Shown: one piece after another, positions 23,491 to 30,822 of the stretch
Layout of the letters: the number at the start of each line of letters is the position of its first letter
Numbering within the stretch: position 1 is the stretch's first letter
Virus record (IMG/VR): IMGVR_UViG_3300047557_002959
Location: 1 to 40,966 of that record
Reading direction: 5' to 3' (one strand)
From: a virus
DNA length: 40,966 bases
Position numbers and translations under genes: made by a program
Notes under the pieces: generated by a model
Databases searched by the model: none
What the model saw: only the letters and a program-made list of their open reading frames with translations
What the model was told of the DNA's origin: nothing

Positions 23491-23532
23491 CCATGTAGAA
23501 CACCACTCTTACCTGCCAAAGGAAACCTGCAC

Positions 23533-25728
23533 ATGTCTACTTTTCAGCCGTTACTCGAGGTAATGGACGCCTTGCCTGGGGCAGGCAAAACCTCATATTT
23601 CCTCGTAACTGCTCGCAAGATGCTTCTGAGCAAGAAGGCGCCTACTCACACCTTCCTCTACGTTGCGCCTACAAAGGCGTTATTGAGCGAGGTGGTGCAA
23701 AAGATAAGGATGATCAAGACAAGGAGAGCCCAGATCTACACCGTATGGTCTGCAGACGACGATGACTTTACGGACACACCTAATCGAGACATTGCTCGTG
23801 TCTTGTCTTTGGCTAATCCTTACACCAAAAGCAGTGGTGTGGTTCACCACCTAGGAGGTTTGCTGGACCCTCAGAGTAAAACTGCCGCACCCCTCGGCAG
23901 TATTATCTTGACCACCTACGCTGCTTTCTTAAAACTCCCCCCACCTAAGCCCGAGGAACCTACTCGAAAAATCTGGGTGTTTTTCGACGAGGCTAGGAAA
24001 TGCTTAGGCGTGAGGCGAACGGTCTCGATGTCTGTTCCCGGCATCTTCCCCCTTATCCAACTATACGACCCTAAGGTGTATGAGAAGGAGAAACCTACAG
24101 GGTGGGTAGCTTTCAAAATAACTCGACCTGCTACAACCAAACAGATGAACGAGTTGAGGGACCTCAACTACACTCGAGGCGCTTACGATGGCACCTCCAG
24201 CAGTAGCCAGATGATTACGTATCTGCAGCAAGCTGACTACTCCAGATCTACTCAACACTTGATGGTGAACCTCACGGGCGTAGACTTACCTTTCATTGAG
24301 GTAAAACCTGGTGTGTGGAAAGTTGACCTCGACCAGCTCAAGGTGCCCAAGAAAACTTGGGCCTCCCAGAAAGTATCCCTGTATCCGTTCATGAAACCTA
24401 CCCGCATGTTCGACGGGTACGACCGGGTCACTATGTTGAGTGCTTTCTTCAAATACTCTCAGATGTACCACATGCTAAGGCAGCAATCCTATCGCATGGT
24501 AGACCTGATACACCCTTCGCCTGAGGCAATGGCACAGATAGAAAACACTCCTCGCTTGACTAGGGCGTACCAGAGCGCCCAGGAGATAAGGACACGCAGC
24601 CTCAAGCTTAAGAAAGACTTGCAGGTAAGACTAACCCTGGTACCTTTGCTGTCTGCTGCCAAAGGATTCAAGCCGACAGCTTTCGATGAACCTCTACCTC
24701 TGAAGTCCCAGAGGAGGCTCACTAAAAACTTGCTCTCCCGGGGACTCATCACTTCCCCTGAAGTCGTGGACAAAGTAAATCAGCTGATACAGAAAGCAGG
24801 TGTTAAGTGGGGCACCTATGAATTGATCTCTTTCCTCTGGAACTTCTATTACTACTACGACTCCCCTTATGTCACGCCTACCCGAGAGGAGAAGGCTACG
24901 ATGAAGAGGCGAGACTCACTCTTCGATCTCAAGAGGGAGCTCTACATCTTGCTCAAGCCTTATATGGTGAAAAAAGATGGCACTCCAAAAAATCCTTTAG
25001 ATATTCTATTGAGGAGAGGTTGGACCTGGATAGCGAACTACAACCCCACCTCTAAATGGGGACTGGATACACCACCTCTGACAGTCCTCAATTCTAGGTT
25101 GAGGCCTATTCCCTACATGCCAGTGATCTCCTCAGGTACGTGTCAGACCGTGTGGAAAAAGTCTGCGCTGATACCGGATACGTTGGAGGAGGCTCACCTT
25201 AGGTGGGGTGGTCGGCTTACTCTCACAGATGGTCCTTACCTCAATGGTCTAAATCACTGGCTCACCGAGATGTACTTTATTCACCTGGCGGCCCTTAACC
25301 CTCCTTTGGATGTGGTTCGTCTCTACAAAAAAGCCCTCCCAGACTACAACCCGGACTACGATCACGTCCTAGAGAACCTCATTCAGACGGTGTACCGAAC
25401 TAACCTGAGAGTCCCTTTTGCCTCTGCCCCTATTCATATGATTCTGTCTCACGAGGAGTTGGCTCACTCCTTGTGCCATATGTTGAGGAGGAACTTTCGT
25501 ATCGTGCCACCTAGTCTGAATCTGACAGAGCTTAGGGTAGTAAAGCGCGATACTCCTACTCGAACCAAAGTAGAACAGACGCGAGTGAACACCTTACGTT
25601 CGTACTGGTCGAGGTACAAGGTTAGAGCAGCGGCCGGGGATAAGAAGGCCCAGGAGAAGTTTAAGGAAGTGGACAAGGAGTTGCGACAGCTAGGATGGAA
25701 GCCTCAGAATCGTAGGAAATCACTGTAA
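23533..25728 (+). CDS. SF2-like helicase/ATPase, orphan
   Basis: A 731-residue protein. Walker A is GAGKTS at residues 16-21, motif Ia-like YVAPTKALLSE near residues 43-53, and the Walker B/motif II is VFFDEAR at 149-155, a DEAR variant of the DExx box. A motif-III-like stretch (RVTMLSAFFKYSQ) appears near residue 300. The C-terminal half is basic and helical and I recognise no second helicase lobe with certainty. It probably couples ATP hydrolysis to nucleic-acid remodelling in replication, repair or transcription. It is a single gene with its own promoter region, and its wording (many Lys, Pro, Tyr codons) differs from neighbours, consistent with a foreign origin. Confidence in an ATPase is high, in helicase activity modest. 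Confidence 0.65.
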   Translation: MSTFQPLLEVMDALPGAGKTSYFLVTARKMLLSKKAPTHTFLYVAPTKALLSEVVQKIRMIKTRRAQIYTVWSADDDDFTDTPNRDIARVLSLANPYTKSSGVVHHLGGLLDPQSKTAAPLGSIILTTYAAFLKLPPPKPEEPTRKIWVFFDEARKCLGVRRTVSMSVPGIFPLIQLYDPKVYEKEKPTGWVAFKITRPATTKQMNELRDLNYTRGAYDGTSSSSQMITYLQQADYSRSTQHLMVNLTGVDLPFIEVKPGVWKVDLDQLKVPKKTWASQKVSLYPFMKPTRMFDGYDRVTMLSAFFKYSQMYHMLRQQSYRMVDLIHPSPEAMAQIENTPRLTRAYQSAQEIRTRSLKLKKDLQVRLTLVPLLSAAKGFKPTAFDEPLPLKSQRRLTKNLLSRGLITSPEVVDKVNQLIQKAGVKWGTYELISFLWNFYYYYDSPYVTPTREEKATMKRRDSLFDLKRELYILLKPYMVKKDGTPKNPLDILLRRGWTWIANYNPTSKWGLDTPPLTVLNSRLRPIPYMPVISSGTCQTVWKKSALIPDTLEEAHLRWGGRLTLTDGPYLNGLNHWLTEMYFIHLAALNPPLDVVRLYKKALPDYNPDYDHVLENLIQTVYRTNLRVPFASAPIHMILSHEELAHSLCHMLRRNFRIVPPSLNLTELRVVKRDTPTRTKVEQTRVNTLRSYWSRYKVRAAAGDKKAQEKFKEVDKELRQLGWKPQNRRKSL

Positions 25729-25750
25729 GGACTAACAGTAGATTTAGTGG

Positions 25751-25779
25751 TTTTAGGGCTTGCCCTTTTGTGTTAAAAT
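25751..25779 (+). promoter_or_regulatory. Promoter with TAAAATACGT core
   Basis: TTTTAG at 25751-25756, a 17-base spacer, and TAAAAT at 25774-25779, followed by ACGT. The same 10 bases TAAAATACGT occur at 27043-27052. It lies in the gap between the ATPase gene and the first gene of the accessory array, 60 bases before its ATG. The -35 box is poor, the -10 box good. Confidence 0.6.
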
Positions 25780-25786
25780 ACGTACA

Positions 25787-25814
25787 CGCAAGCAGCCTGT
25801 CGGCTGGCGTTTTT
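25787..25814 (+). terminator. Hairpin with U-run in the leader (attenuator candidate)
   Basis: A CAGCC/GGCTG stem (25793-25797, 25802-25806) with outer CGC/GCG pairing (25787-25789, 25807-25809) is followed by TTTTT at 25810-25814. It lies between the promoter and the SD of the gene at 25839. The shape is that of an intrinsic terminator within a leader, so partial termination or antitermination is possible. Confidence 0.5.
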
Positions 25815-25838
25815 ACAACCAACTTAGGAGTCTCGAAA

Positions 25839-26069
25839 ATGAAATTTTCCACCCTGGAACAGATTCAAAACCATGCGTGGGTCGGTAACCACGCATCTGA
25901 CAGGGCAGCCTTCGATGCTGTCCACGAGTTCGTGGTCGACACCAACCGGCCGGTGGCCGATCGCGCGGCAGCTTTGCGCGTGAAGTACGACAAGGGTATG
26001 GGAGTCGACCCTGAACTCCAGATCCCGGACGAGGAGTTGGTCAGCAATTACCTGTCCGCGCAGAACTGA
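25839..26069 (+). CDS. Small accessory protein, unknown
   Basis: A 76-residue protein; the true start is the ATG at 25839 after TTAGGAG, not the earlier in-frame ATG, which lies inside the promoter. It begins MKFSTLEQIQNHAWVGNHAS and is soluble and helical, with an acidic C-terminus (VDPELQIPDEELVSNYLSAQ). It is the first gene of the accessory array. Similar SD sequences (cTTAGGAG) precede the next two genes, marking a common set. No family recognised. Confidence 0.75.
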   Translation: MKFSTLEQIQNHAWVGNHASDRAAFDAVHEFVVDTNRPVADRAAALRVKYDKGMGVDPELQIPDEELVSNYLSAQN

Positions 26070-26107
26070 TTTTTCACCCACGCACCATCAACTTAGGAGT
26101 TCGCATC

Positions 26108-26596
26108 ATGCCTAGAGTACATTCGAGTTACACCTGCCCTGAAACCGGCAAGGAGAAGAAAGGGACCTTCTACATCGCCAGTGACACCCTCGTCCGCGCC
26201 ATGAAGGTGAAGCGGCAGTTTCACGTTATCGGGAAGAACGTGTTTGTCGCCCCGAAGCCGGATGCGGTACTCAACAAAGAGAAGGCCCTAATCCAGTGGG
26301 TTTGTGGCCTGAAGCCGGCCCGCTCCTTGAAGGAGGTTCAGGAACAGATTCGCCGCCAGATGCTGAAGACTTCGACTACCTGGATCAAGGCTTCTCCTGA
26401 GGAGGAGACGAAGTACCGCGCGGCGGTGGCCCAGGTTCGCAAAGTTGTCCAGGCTTACGTCCTGCGCCAACACGAGTGGCGACGCAAGGAAAGGCGTTTG
26501 GCTCTGACCCAAGCCATTAACGTGTTGGCTGCCAACAAGTGCGCTACCGTCGACCAGGCTCGCGCCCAGATCGCCGAGCTCTCAACCAAGCTGTAA
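26108..26596 (+). CDS. Basic accessory protein, unknown
   Basis: A 162-residue Lys/Arg-rich protein. The N-terminal 50 residues include a CPETGKEKKGTFYI segment; the rest is helical and charged, for example ALIQWVCGLKPARSLKEVQE and QHEWRRKERRLALTQAINVL. Composition suggests nucleic-acid binding. There is a TTAGGAG SD ten bases before the ATG. It sits in a run of genes with matching SDs and short spacers. No family recognised. Confidence 0.7.
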   Translation: MPRVHSSYTCPETGKEKKGTFYIASDTLVRAMKVKRQFHVIGKNVFVAPKPDAVLNKEKALIQWVCGLKPARSLKEVQEQIRRQMLKTSTTWIKASPEEETKYRAAVAQVRKVVQAYVLRQHEWRRKERRLALTQAINVLAANKCATVDQARAQIAELSTKL

Positions 26597-26637
26597 TACC
26601 GTTTCACCAACCCACTCTACTTAGGAGATAGATTCAA

Positions 26638-26979
26638 ATGCTTAACATCCGTGCCCCTTACGTTTTCGATCCCAAGAACCCACCCAAGTTCGGAACCCAG
26701 GTTCAGTTCCGACCTGTAGGTTCCGCCAAATTGCTCCAGAAGGTTTTCGCCGGCGCGACCCACGCCGCAGAGGCCCTGTCCTTCGTCAAGGAACACGTTG
26801 CGGCTCTCACTGACGAGGAGTACCAAAAAGCGTCCGCGATAAGCCGCAAAGATCGGGTCCGCAAGTTGATGCCTGCTCGTGCGGACGAAGCCTCGGTTCA
26901 CATGTGGGTACGTCAGAAGCCGGTTTGGGACTGGCATGTGCTGGTTCCGGTGTGCAGTGACGCACGGGCGCACACCTAA
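26638..26979 (+). CDS. Accessory protein, unknown
   Basis: A 113-residue protein starting MLNIRAPYVFDPKNPPKFGT, with the helical stretch LSFVKEHVAALTDEEYQKAS and a tail containing VRQKPVWDWHVLVPVCSDAR. It has no paired cysteines and no membrane span. The SD TTAGGAG matches those of the previous two genes. A hairpin terminator follows 13 bases after its stop, so this is the end of the first small operon. Confidence 0.7.
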   Translation: MLNIRAPYVFDPKNPPKFGTQVQFRPVGSAKLLQKVFAGATHAAEALSFVKEHVAALTDEEYQKASAISRKDRVRKLMPARADEASVHMWVRQKPVWDWHVLVPVCSDARAHT

Positions 26980-26992
26980 GCCACGCGCAGGC

Positions 26993-27021
26993 ACCGGTGG
27001 GCCTAGGTGTAGCCCACCGGT
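26993..27021 (+). terminator. Hairpin terminator after the first accessory operon
   Basis: Perfect 10-bp stem ACCGGTGGGC / GCCCACCGGT (26993-27002, 27012-27021) with a 9-base loop, followed by TGCTTT. It directly precedes the next promoter. Confidence 0.7.
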
Positions 27022-27048
27022 TGCTTTCCTGCACAAAAGCAGTAAAAT
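27021..27048 (+). promoter_or_regulatory. Sigma70-like promoter with TAAAATACGT core
   Basis: TTGCTT at 27021-27026, a 16-base spacer and TAAAAT at 27043-27048, continuing ACGT. It overlaps the base of the terminator hairpin. It is about 35 bases before the ATG of the next gene. The core is the same ten bases as at 25774. Confidence 0.7.
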
Positions 27049-27081
27049 ACGTTAACTTCGGACGAATCTCGTTTGGGGGAA

Positions 27082-27405
27082 ATGGAAACTTTGGAAATCT
27101 ATCCGCGTCTGTCTATTAAGGAGAAAATCATCAACACCAATCCGCACGTCCAGCAATCCGAAGTCCTGCTCGCCCATGGTTTTGCTTCCACGCAGATCAC
27201 GAACAAGGGCACCCTGTTCAATAACGGCCACGTCGTAATCGCCAAAGATATGATCTTCGGCTTGTGCATCTGGGACGGCGACAACTTTGTGCCGTTGAGC
27301 GAAGGCGACCAGTCCGAACTGGACATGGTACGCGGCCTGATCAACAAGGGCAACCACCCGTTCATGTGGTGGGACGAGTTCAACGCCGTCAAACCGCGCA
27401 GCTAA
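27082..27405 (+). CDS. Accessory protein, unknown
   Basis: A 107-residue protein starting METLEIYPRLSIKEKIINTN. An in-frame TTG three codons earlier gives a longer form; ATG is preferred although the GGGGGA SD sits unusually close to it. It contains GHVVIAKDMIFGLCIWDGDN, then an acidic stretch and HPFMWWDEFNAVKPRS. Its own promoter lies directly upstream. No family recognised. Confidence 0.65.
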   Translation: METLEIYPRLSIKEKIINTNPHVQQSEVLLAHGFASTQITNKGTLFNNGHVVIAKDMIFGLCIWDGDNFVPLSEGDQSELDMVRGLINKGNHPFMWWDEFNAVKPRS

Positions 27406-27446
27406 TAAACCAACTGGGGCTACGGCCCCCAACTAGGAGATCAATC

Positions 27447-27752
27447 ATGGCAGTCAAGACACTCAAAACTTTGCCGGCGAAACTGGTACCTATTCTCAAC
27501 TCGATGCAGGATCGCGTCGATACCTTATCGAAAGGTAAGTATGCGGACAAGCCGACGGCTGCCAAGTTTCGCGCAGCAATCACAGCAATCCAATCTGGTG
27601 ACTGGGGAGACCATGCCTCTTTCCTGGCGGATTGGATTTCCCTGATGGAGTTCGGGGTTAAAGGGACAGGTGGCGGCGAAAAAGAAGCAATGAAGCGGTA
27701 CGCCGGGTACAGGAAAGTTCTAGGCTTGCCTCCTGCAAAGAGTCGGCCCTGA
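27447..27752 (+). CDS. Accessory protein, unknown
   Basis: A 101-residue protein starting MAVKTLKTLPAKLVPILNSM. The ATG at 27447 follows the SD CTAGGAGA by seven bases; the long in-frame extension upstream is out of frame with its neighbour and is not used. Helices dominate (KPTAAKFRAAITAIQSGDWG), and the C-terminus is basic (EAMKRYAGYRKVLGLP). The SD and spacing match the zinc-binding gene downstream. No family recognised. Confidence 0.7.
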   Translation: MAVKTLKTLPAKLVPILNSMQDRVDTLSKGKYADKPTAAKFRAAITAIQSGDWGDHASFLADWISLMEFGVKGTGGGEKEAMKRYAGYRKVLGLPPAKSRP

Positions 27753-27838
27753 AACTTGCTCACACGCCCTGGAACAAGACTGGTCGCCTCGAATGGCATC
27801 GAGTGCAGGACCGCAAACGGAAGGGCATCCGTATCGCA

Positions 27839-27937
27839 GGTGGCTGGTGGATTTTGTTCGGCCGCCTCCATTCACTTTTCAACTAGGAGATCAATCATGA
27901 GCGCAGTTTTCGGACCTATATCAAGTTTGCCTGGATC
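27839..27937 (+). repeat. Duplicated block, copy 1 (about 100 bases)
   Basis: The sequence from 27839 to about 27937, including the SD and first codons of the zinc gene, is nearly identical to 29588-29686, offset 1749 bases. Mismatches are few. In copy 2 it lies inside an open frame; in copy 1 it is mostly non-coding. It marks a segmental duplication. Confidence 0.85.
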
Positions 27938-28325
27938 GCTCCACCTTGCCCCTCAAGGGCAGATGTGCGACACGCACCCTGACCGTCCGGCAGTTCGCCG
28001 CGTTCAGGGCGAAACGGACAGCATGGGCTGTGAGATGGCTGATATGTGCCAGGAGTGTCTGGACGCTGACCGTGCGGCCGAGCCGGAACCGGGCAAGTGC
28101 GACTGGTGCCCCAACGTCGAGGTGTTGCGCCCTGTGCGTGACTACGACGAAGGTATGGCCGGCCCTGTGTACCATGTTTGCCAGGCTTGCAAAGCCAAGC
28201 TTAACGCAGCGGCCACTGAGGAACTGGCCGACCGGGAGCGCTACGACCACGAGGATTGGCTAGCCGAATTGGCCCACGACGACCTGGACGACATTGACTG
28301 CTCTGCGAGAGCAGAACATTTCTGA
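27897..28325 (+). CDS. Zinc-binding accessory protein A
   Basis: A 142-residue protein starting MSAVFGPISSLPGSLHLAPQ. It has four Cys-rich sites: CDTH, MCQECL, CDWCP and CQACK, forming two likely zinc ribbons, with an acidic C-terminus (ELAHDDLDDIDCSARAEHF). Sequence and upstream DNA are repeated at 29646, where a diverged paralogue lies. The pairs and size suit a small protein that binds a host factor or nucleic acid. The SD is CTAGGAGA. About 140 bases upstream of the start form no clear gene and belong partly to the duplicated block. Confidence 0.8.
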   Translation: MSAVFGPISSLPGSLHLAPQGQMCDTHPDRPAVRRVQGETDSMGCEMADMCQECLDADRAAEPEPGKCDWCPNVEVLRPVRDYDEGMAGPVYHVCQACKAKLNAAATEELADRERYDHEDWLAELAHDDLDDIDCSARAEHF

Positions 28326-28335
28326 GGAGACACAA

Positions 28336-28494
28336 ATGGACATACAAGTGAATTGGATCATCTTGTGGGTCGACCTAGCCTACTGGGTTCTGCTGAACAA
28401 ACATTTCGGATGGAACGGCTACCCAAAATCCGATAATGAGCTACTAGCGGACGGCTTATCTTTCGTCATATTTGCGTTGGCTTTCGTGAAATAA
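28336..28494 (+). CDS. Small membrane protein
   Basis: A 52-residue protein starting MDIQVNWIILWVDLAYWVLL. It has one or two hydrophobic segments (residues about 5-22 and 38-51), with a polar bend between. It should sit in the inner membrane. The SD GAGGAGAC precedes the ATG by six bases, ten bases after the zinc gene stop. The second copy of the zinc gene is also followed by a small membrane segment, hinting at a repeated pair. Confidence 0.7.
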   Translation: MDIQVNWIILWVDLAYWVLLNKHFGWNGYPKSDNELLADGLSFVIFALAFVK

Positions 28495-28504
28495 GGAGAC
28501 ACAG

Positions 28505-28678
28505 ATGAAGATTTTGATGATTGTGGTATTCGTTACCAACGGTCGTTTCTACTACGAGACACCGGTCTACGCGACAGAGTATCCTACCGAAGCTGCGTGT
28601 CTGGCGAAAGCGGGTACGTACCCTACTAAAGGGATCACCTACTACAAAGCGGTGTGCGTCCCTAAAGTTCAAGGTTGA
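28505..28678 (+). CDS. Small accessory protein, unknown
   Basis: A 57-residue protein starting MKILMIVVFVTNGRFYYETP. A short hydrophobic N-terminus could be a signal or a membrane strand, followed by a basic, Tyr-rich body with two cysteines. The ATG follows TAAGGAGACACAG. It lies between the membrane gene and the next ORF without overlaps. The short length keeps it below usual gene-calling limits. Confidence 0.65.
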   Translation: MKILMIVVFVTNGRFYYETPVYATEYPTEAACLAKAGTYPTKGITYYKAVCVPKVQG

Positions 28679-28695
28679 TCAACGAGGAGATTCAG

Positions 28696-29196
28696 ATGAA
28701 AATCACACGCCAAGGTTTCGGCACCGAACGTGCTTACGTTACGGTGTTCGCCCCGGACAACACCATACGCCACCTGCGTCGCTTCCTTCACTTGGAGGAC
28801 GACGCCCCTTTGGTCGTTTACGGCGGCATGAAGATGGTGTCGTCCGGGTACGGGTGGTATCGCATCGATGCCTACAACCCGCGGGCTCTGGGCAAGGATC
28901 TGGAGTTCGCCCTCGAGCGGCTGGAAGCTTGCCTGGTCTGGATGCAGGCAAAGTTGACCTCAGAGGTCCGCTGCCTGGTTGCATACGGGGTGCAAGGGGC
29001 CGACCACATCGACCGCGACGCCCAGCGCAAAGCTTTCGAGGCCATCCAGGCCGACCGCGGTGTTCGGAAGGACGTTGCGGTTCTGCAGGAGAACCAATTC
29101 AAACGCCAGCGCGCCGAGGCGAAACCTGCCTCGGCGGATATGCTCCAGCTGTTGGCTTCTCGCGTCAATGGCAAGTTTCACCGCACAGGAGCCTGA
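28696..29196 (+). CDS. Accessory protein, unknown
   Basis: A 166-residue protein starting MKITRQGFGTERAYVTVFAP. It contains RYGGMKMVSS-like (VVYGGMKMVSSGYGWYRID), then FALERLEACLVWMQAKLTSE and VRKDVAVLQENQFKRQRAEA, with the helical C-terminus ending in a basic tail. It has one cysteine pair apart but no zinc ribbon. SD GAGGAGATT. It is placed right before the fused ORF; no family recognised. Confidence 0.65.
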   Translation: MKITRQGFGTERAYVTVFAPDNTIRHLRRFLHLEDDAPLVVYGGMKMVSSGYGWYRIDAYNPRALGKDLEFALERLEACLVWMQAKLTSEVRCLVAYGVQGADHIDRDAQRKAFEAIQADRGVRKDVAVLQENQFKRQRAEAKPASADMLQLLASRVNGKFHRTGA

Positions 29197-29198
29197 TC

Positions 29199-30263
29199 GT
29201 GGGCAGAGCTAACAGCAGCGATCGTCGCGTAATCGACCTTGTGAAGACTCTGGTCGGCCTACCGACGGTCAAAATGACCGTCGAAGGGGTCCGAGTGATT
29301 CGCAGGATCACCCGCGCGGATTGCCTGAAACATACAGGAGTCGATCTAGAGGTTCTCTGGTCGGAGCATTGGGGTCACGGCAACAACCAGGTGTTCCTAT
29401 ACGACGAACCTGTATGCGCCAACTGCCACTCGCCGTACACCAATCACGGACCAAATCACCCGTACGGTGAAAGCACCTTGTGCTGGGGGTGCCGTGCTGA
29501 CGATGCGGCCGAGGACCGCAACCTGACGTTGCCTCCAGGATTCCTGACCAACTTCGACTTGCGCGACTTGCCTGCGTACCAAGCAGCGGTGGCTGGTGGA
29601 CCTTGTTCGGCCGCCTCCATTCACTTTTCAACTAGGAGATCAATCATGAGCGCAGTTTTCGGACCCTTATCAAGTTTGCCGGGGTCCCGGCACCCTGTCC
29701 CGCAGGGCATGAAGTGTGATGATTGTGATAACCCTGCAACCTACAGGATGCAAGGGGAGACCGACAGCTTCGGCTGCGAGATGCACGATCTGTGTGACTC
29801 GTGCTATGCCAAGGTGCAGGCTTCGATTGCTGAACACGCGGCAGAAGTATCTACCGGAATATGCGAGTGGTGCAAGCAACCAGCAACGGACCTCCGACCT
29901 CGGCGTGACTTCGAGGAAGGGCAAGCAGGGCGTGTCTACGATGTTTGCGGCGCCTGTGTCAAGAGGGAAAACGATGCGCTGGAAGCTGAGCGTGATGACT
30001 ACCTTACGACGACAGGGACTACGGAGACGATGACGTCTTCGCCCGAAGACGTCGTTACCAGGAGGATTGACATGAACCTACTCCGAGTTCTGAGGCGAAT
30101 CCCTCTGTCTGACCGCTGGTTCTGGGGCACCCTCATCGCCTATCTCGGATGGGGTACATACACGTTGATCAATGATCTACCGCCGCCCAGTTCGGCATAT
30201 CTGATCCTTACCTTGTGCGTCGGGATCGTGCATTGCGAATGGGTTCTCTGGAGACAGAAATGA
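29199..30263 (+). CDS. Fused ORF: zinc protein B with N-terminal extension and membrane tail
   Basis: An uninterrupted 354-residue frame from GTG at 29199 to 30263. It covers three parts. The first (residues 1-149) starts with GRANSSDRRVIDLV and has a CANC...CWGC zinc pair. The second begins with MSAVFGPLSSLPGSRHPVPQ at 29646 and is a paralogue of the 27897 gene, with CDDC, LCDSCY, CEWCK and CGAC. The third starts MNLLRVLRRI at 30072 and holds two hydrophobic segments. Both internal starts have good SDs (CTAGGAGA and AGGAGG), so three proteins may be made from one frame. The first part runs through the duplicated intergenic sequence, which shows that a recombination event joined them. Which product is used is unknown. 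Confidence 0.6.
   Translation: MGRANSSDRRVIDLVKTLVGLPTVKMTVEGVRVIRRITRADCLKHTGVDLEVLWSEHWGHGNNQVFLYDEPVCANCHSPYTNHGPNHPYGESTLCWGCRADDAAEDRNLTLPPGFLTNFDLRDLPAYQAAVAGGPCSAASIHFSTRRSIMSAVFGPLSSLPGSRHPVPQGMKCDDCDNPATYRMQGETDSFGCEMHDLCDSCYAKVQASIAEHAAEVSTGICEWCKQPATDLRPRRDFEEGQAGRVYDVCGACVKRENDALEAERDDYLTTTGTTETMTSSPEDVVTRRIDMNLLRVLRRIPLSDRWFWGTLIAYLGWGTYTLINDLPPPSSAYLILTLCVGIVHCEWVLWRQK
29588..29686 (+). repeat. Duplicated block, copy 2
   Basis: Second copy of the block at 27839. It includes the SD CTAGGAGA and the MSAVFGP start at 29646 and is fused to the end of the preceding reading frame. Confidence 0.85.
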
Positions 30264-30811
30264 ATGCACTCAAGGTAAAGTGGAAGTACCAGGAAAACGT
30301 GGATACAGAAAGGCTCTCCTTAGAGCTAGGGTCGCTTCGGGCAGAGGTGGTTGATCAGGATGGCGACAGGTCAGTATGGTCTGTTACCTTGAACTCGATC
30401 GAGGTGGCAAGAGGCAGCGCGGACAACCTGAGCCCTGAATATCACTTTGACTCTGCTCGTGAGGCCGCAGAGTGTGCCCTCGCAAAGTACGGCGTGGAAG
30501 TGGAAGGGGCGGCTCCAAGTGCAACAAGGTATCACGGTTTCACTTGCCCTGTCTGCGGCAGCCACTTCTTCGGAACCGAGTTCTGGCACAAAGATGCCTC
30601 AAGCAACATGGTTCAAGGCCGCCGTACAGGCCACTGCCAAGAGAACCAGCACTCGGGCAACGGCTGTACCTTCTCGTGGGACCGCGATGATCCTGTGGCG
30701 GAGGGTGTGGCAATATACACCCAGACAGAGGCGGAGTGGCGGGCTAACTACAGCTACAGGGAAGGCGTGCCTGATACGTTGGCGGAAGTCAAACCTCTGG
30801 AGGACCACTAA
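30260..30811 (+). CDS. Zinc-binding accessory protein, unknown
   Basis: A 183-residue protein starting MNALKVKWKYQENVDTERLS, overlapping the fused ORF stop by four bases (ATGA). The N-terminal 90 residues are mixed. Then comes TCPVCGSHFFG with a later CQENQ...GCTF pair, a likely zinc ribbon of restriction-alleviation or nucleic-acid-binding look. An acidic helical C-terminus follows. The ATG is preceded by TGGAGA. A similar zinc arrangement recurs in the neighbours. Family not identified. Confidence 0.7.
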   Translation: MNALKVKWKYQENVDTERLSLELGSLRAEVVDQDGDRSVWSVTLNSIEVARGSADNLSPEYHFDSAREAAECALAKYGVEVEGAAPSATRYHGFTCPVCGSHFFGTEFWHKDASSNMVQGRRTGHCQENQHSGNGCTFSWDRDDPVAEGVAIYTQTEAEWRANYSYREGVPDTLAEVKPLEDH

Positions 30812-30822
30812 GGAGAACCAAG

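Larger units (their letters stand above)
23011..23532. promoter_or_regulatory. Repeat-rich divergent control region; possible origin
   Basis: No credible gene in about 520 bases. It contains a minus-strand TGTAAATA core at 23058-23065, a GTTGCC/GGCAAC hairpin at 23098-23113 and a hairpin around 23114-23141 (GATAGCC / GGCTATC arms). Two GGCACGAGA copies (23195-23203, 23209-23217) come next, then a TATAAT box at 23228-23233 with TTGTAG 18 bases upstream, and a GATCGC/GCGATC hairpin near 23244. A 12-bp palindrome ATGTGTACACAT lies at 23326-23337. A 28-bp tandem repeat, a 20-bp perfect palindrome and a plus-strand TGTAAATA core follow before the ATPase gene. The density is unusual for this genome and fits a replication origin or a shared regulator site. 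Confidence 0.55.

Noticed and set aside
28521-29198. Long open frame continuing upstream of 29199
   Set aside because: The first 226 codons are in a different frame from the well-supported genes at 28505 and 28696, are Arg/Gly/Pro-rich like an off-frame reading, and have no SD. Only the part from 29199 on is taken as coding.
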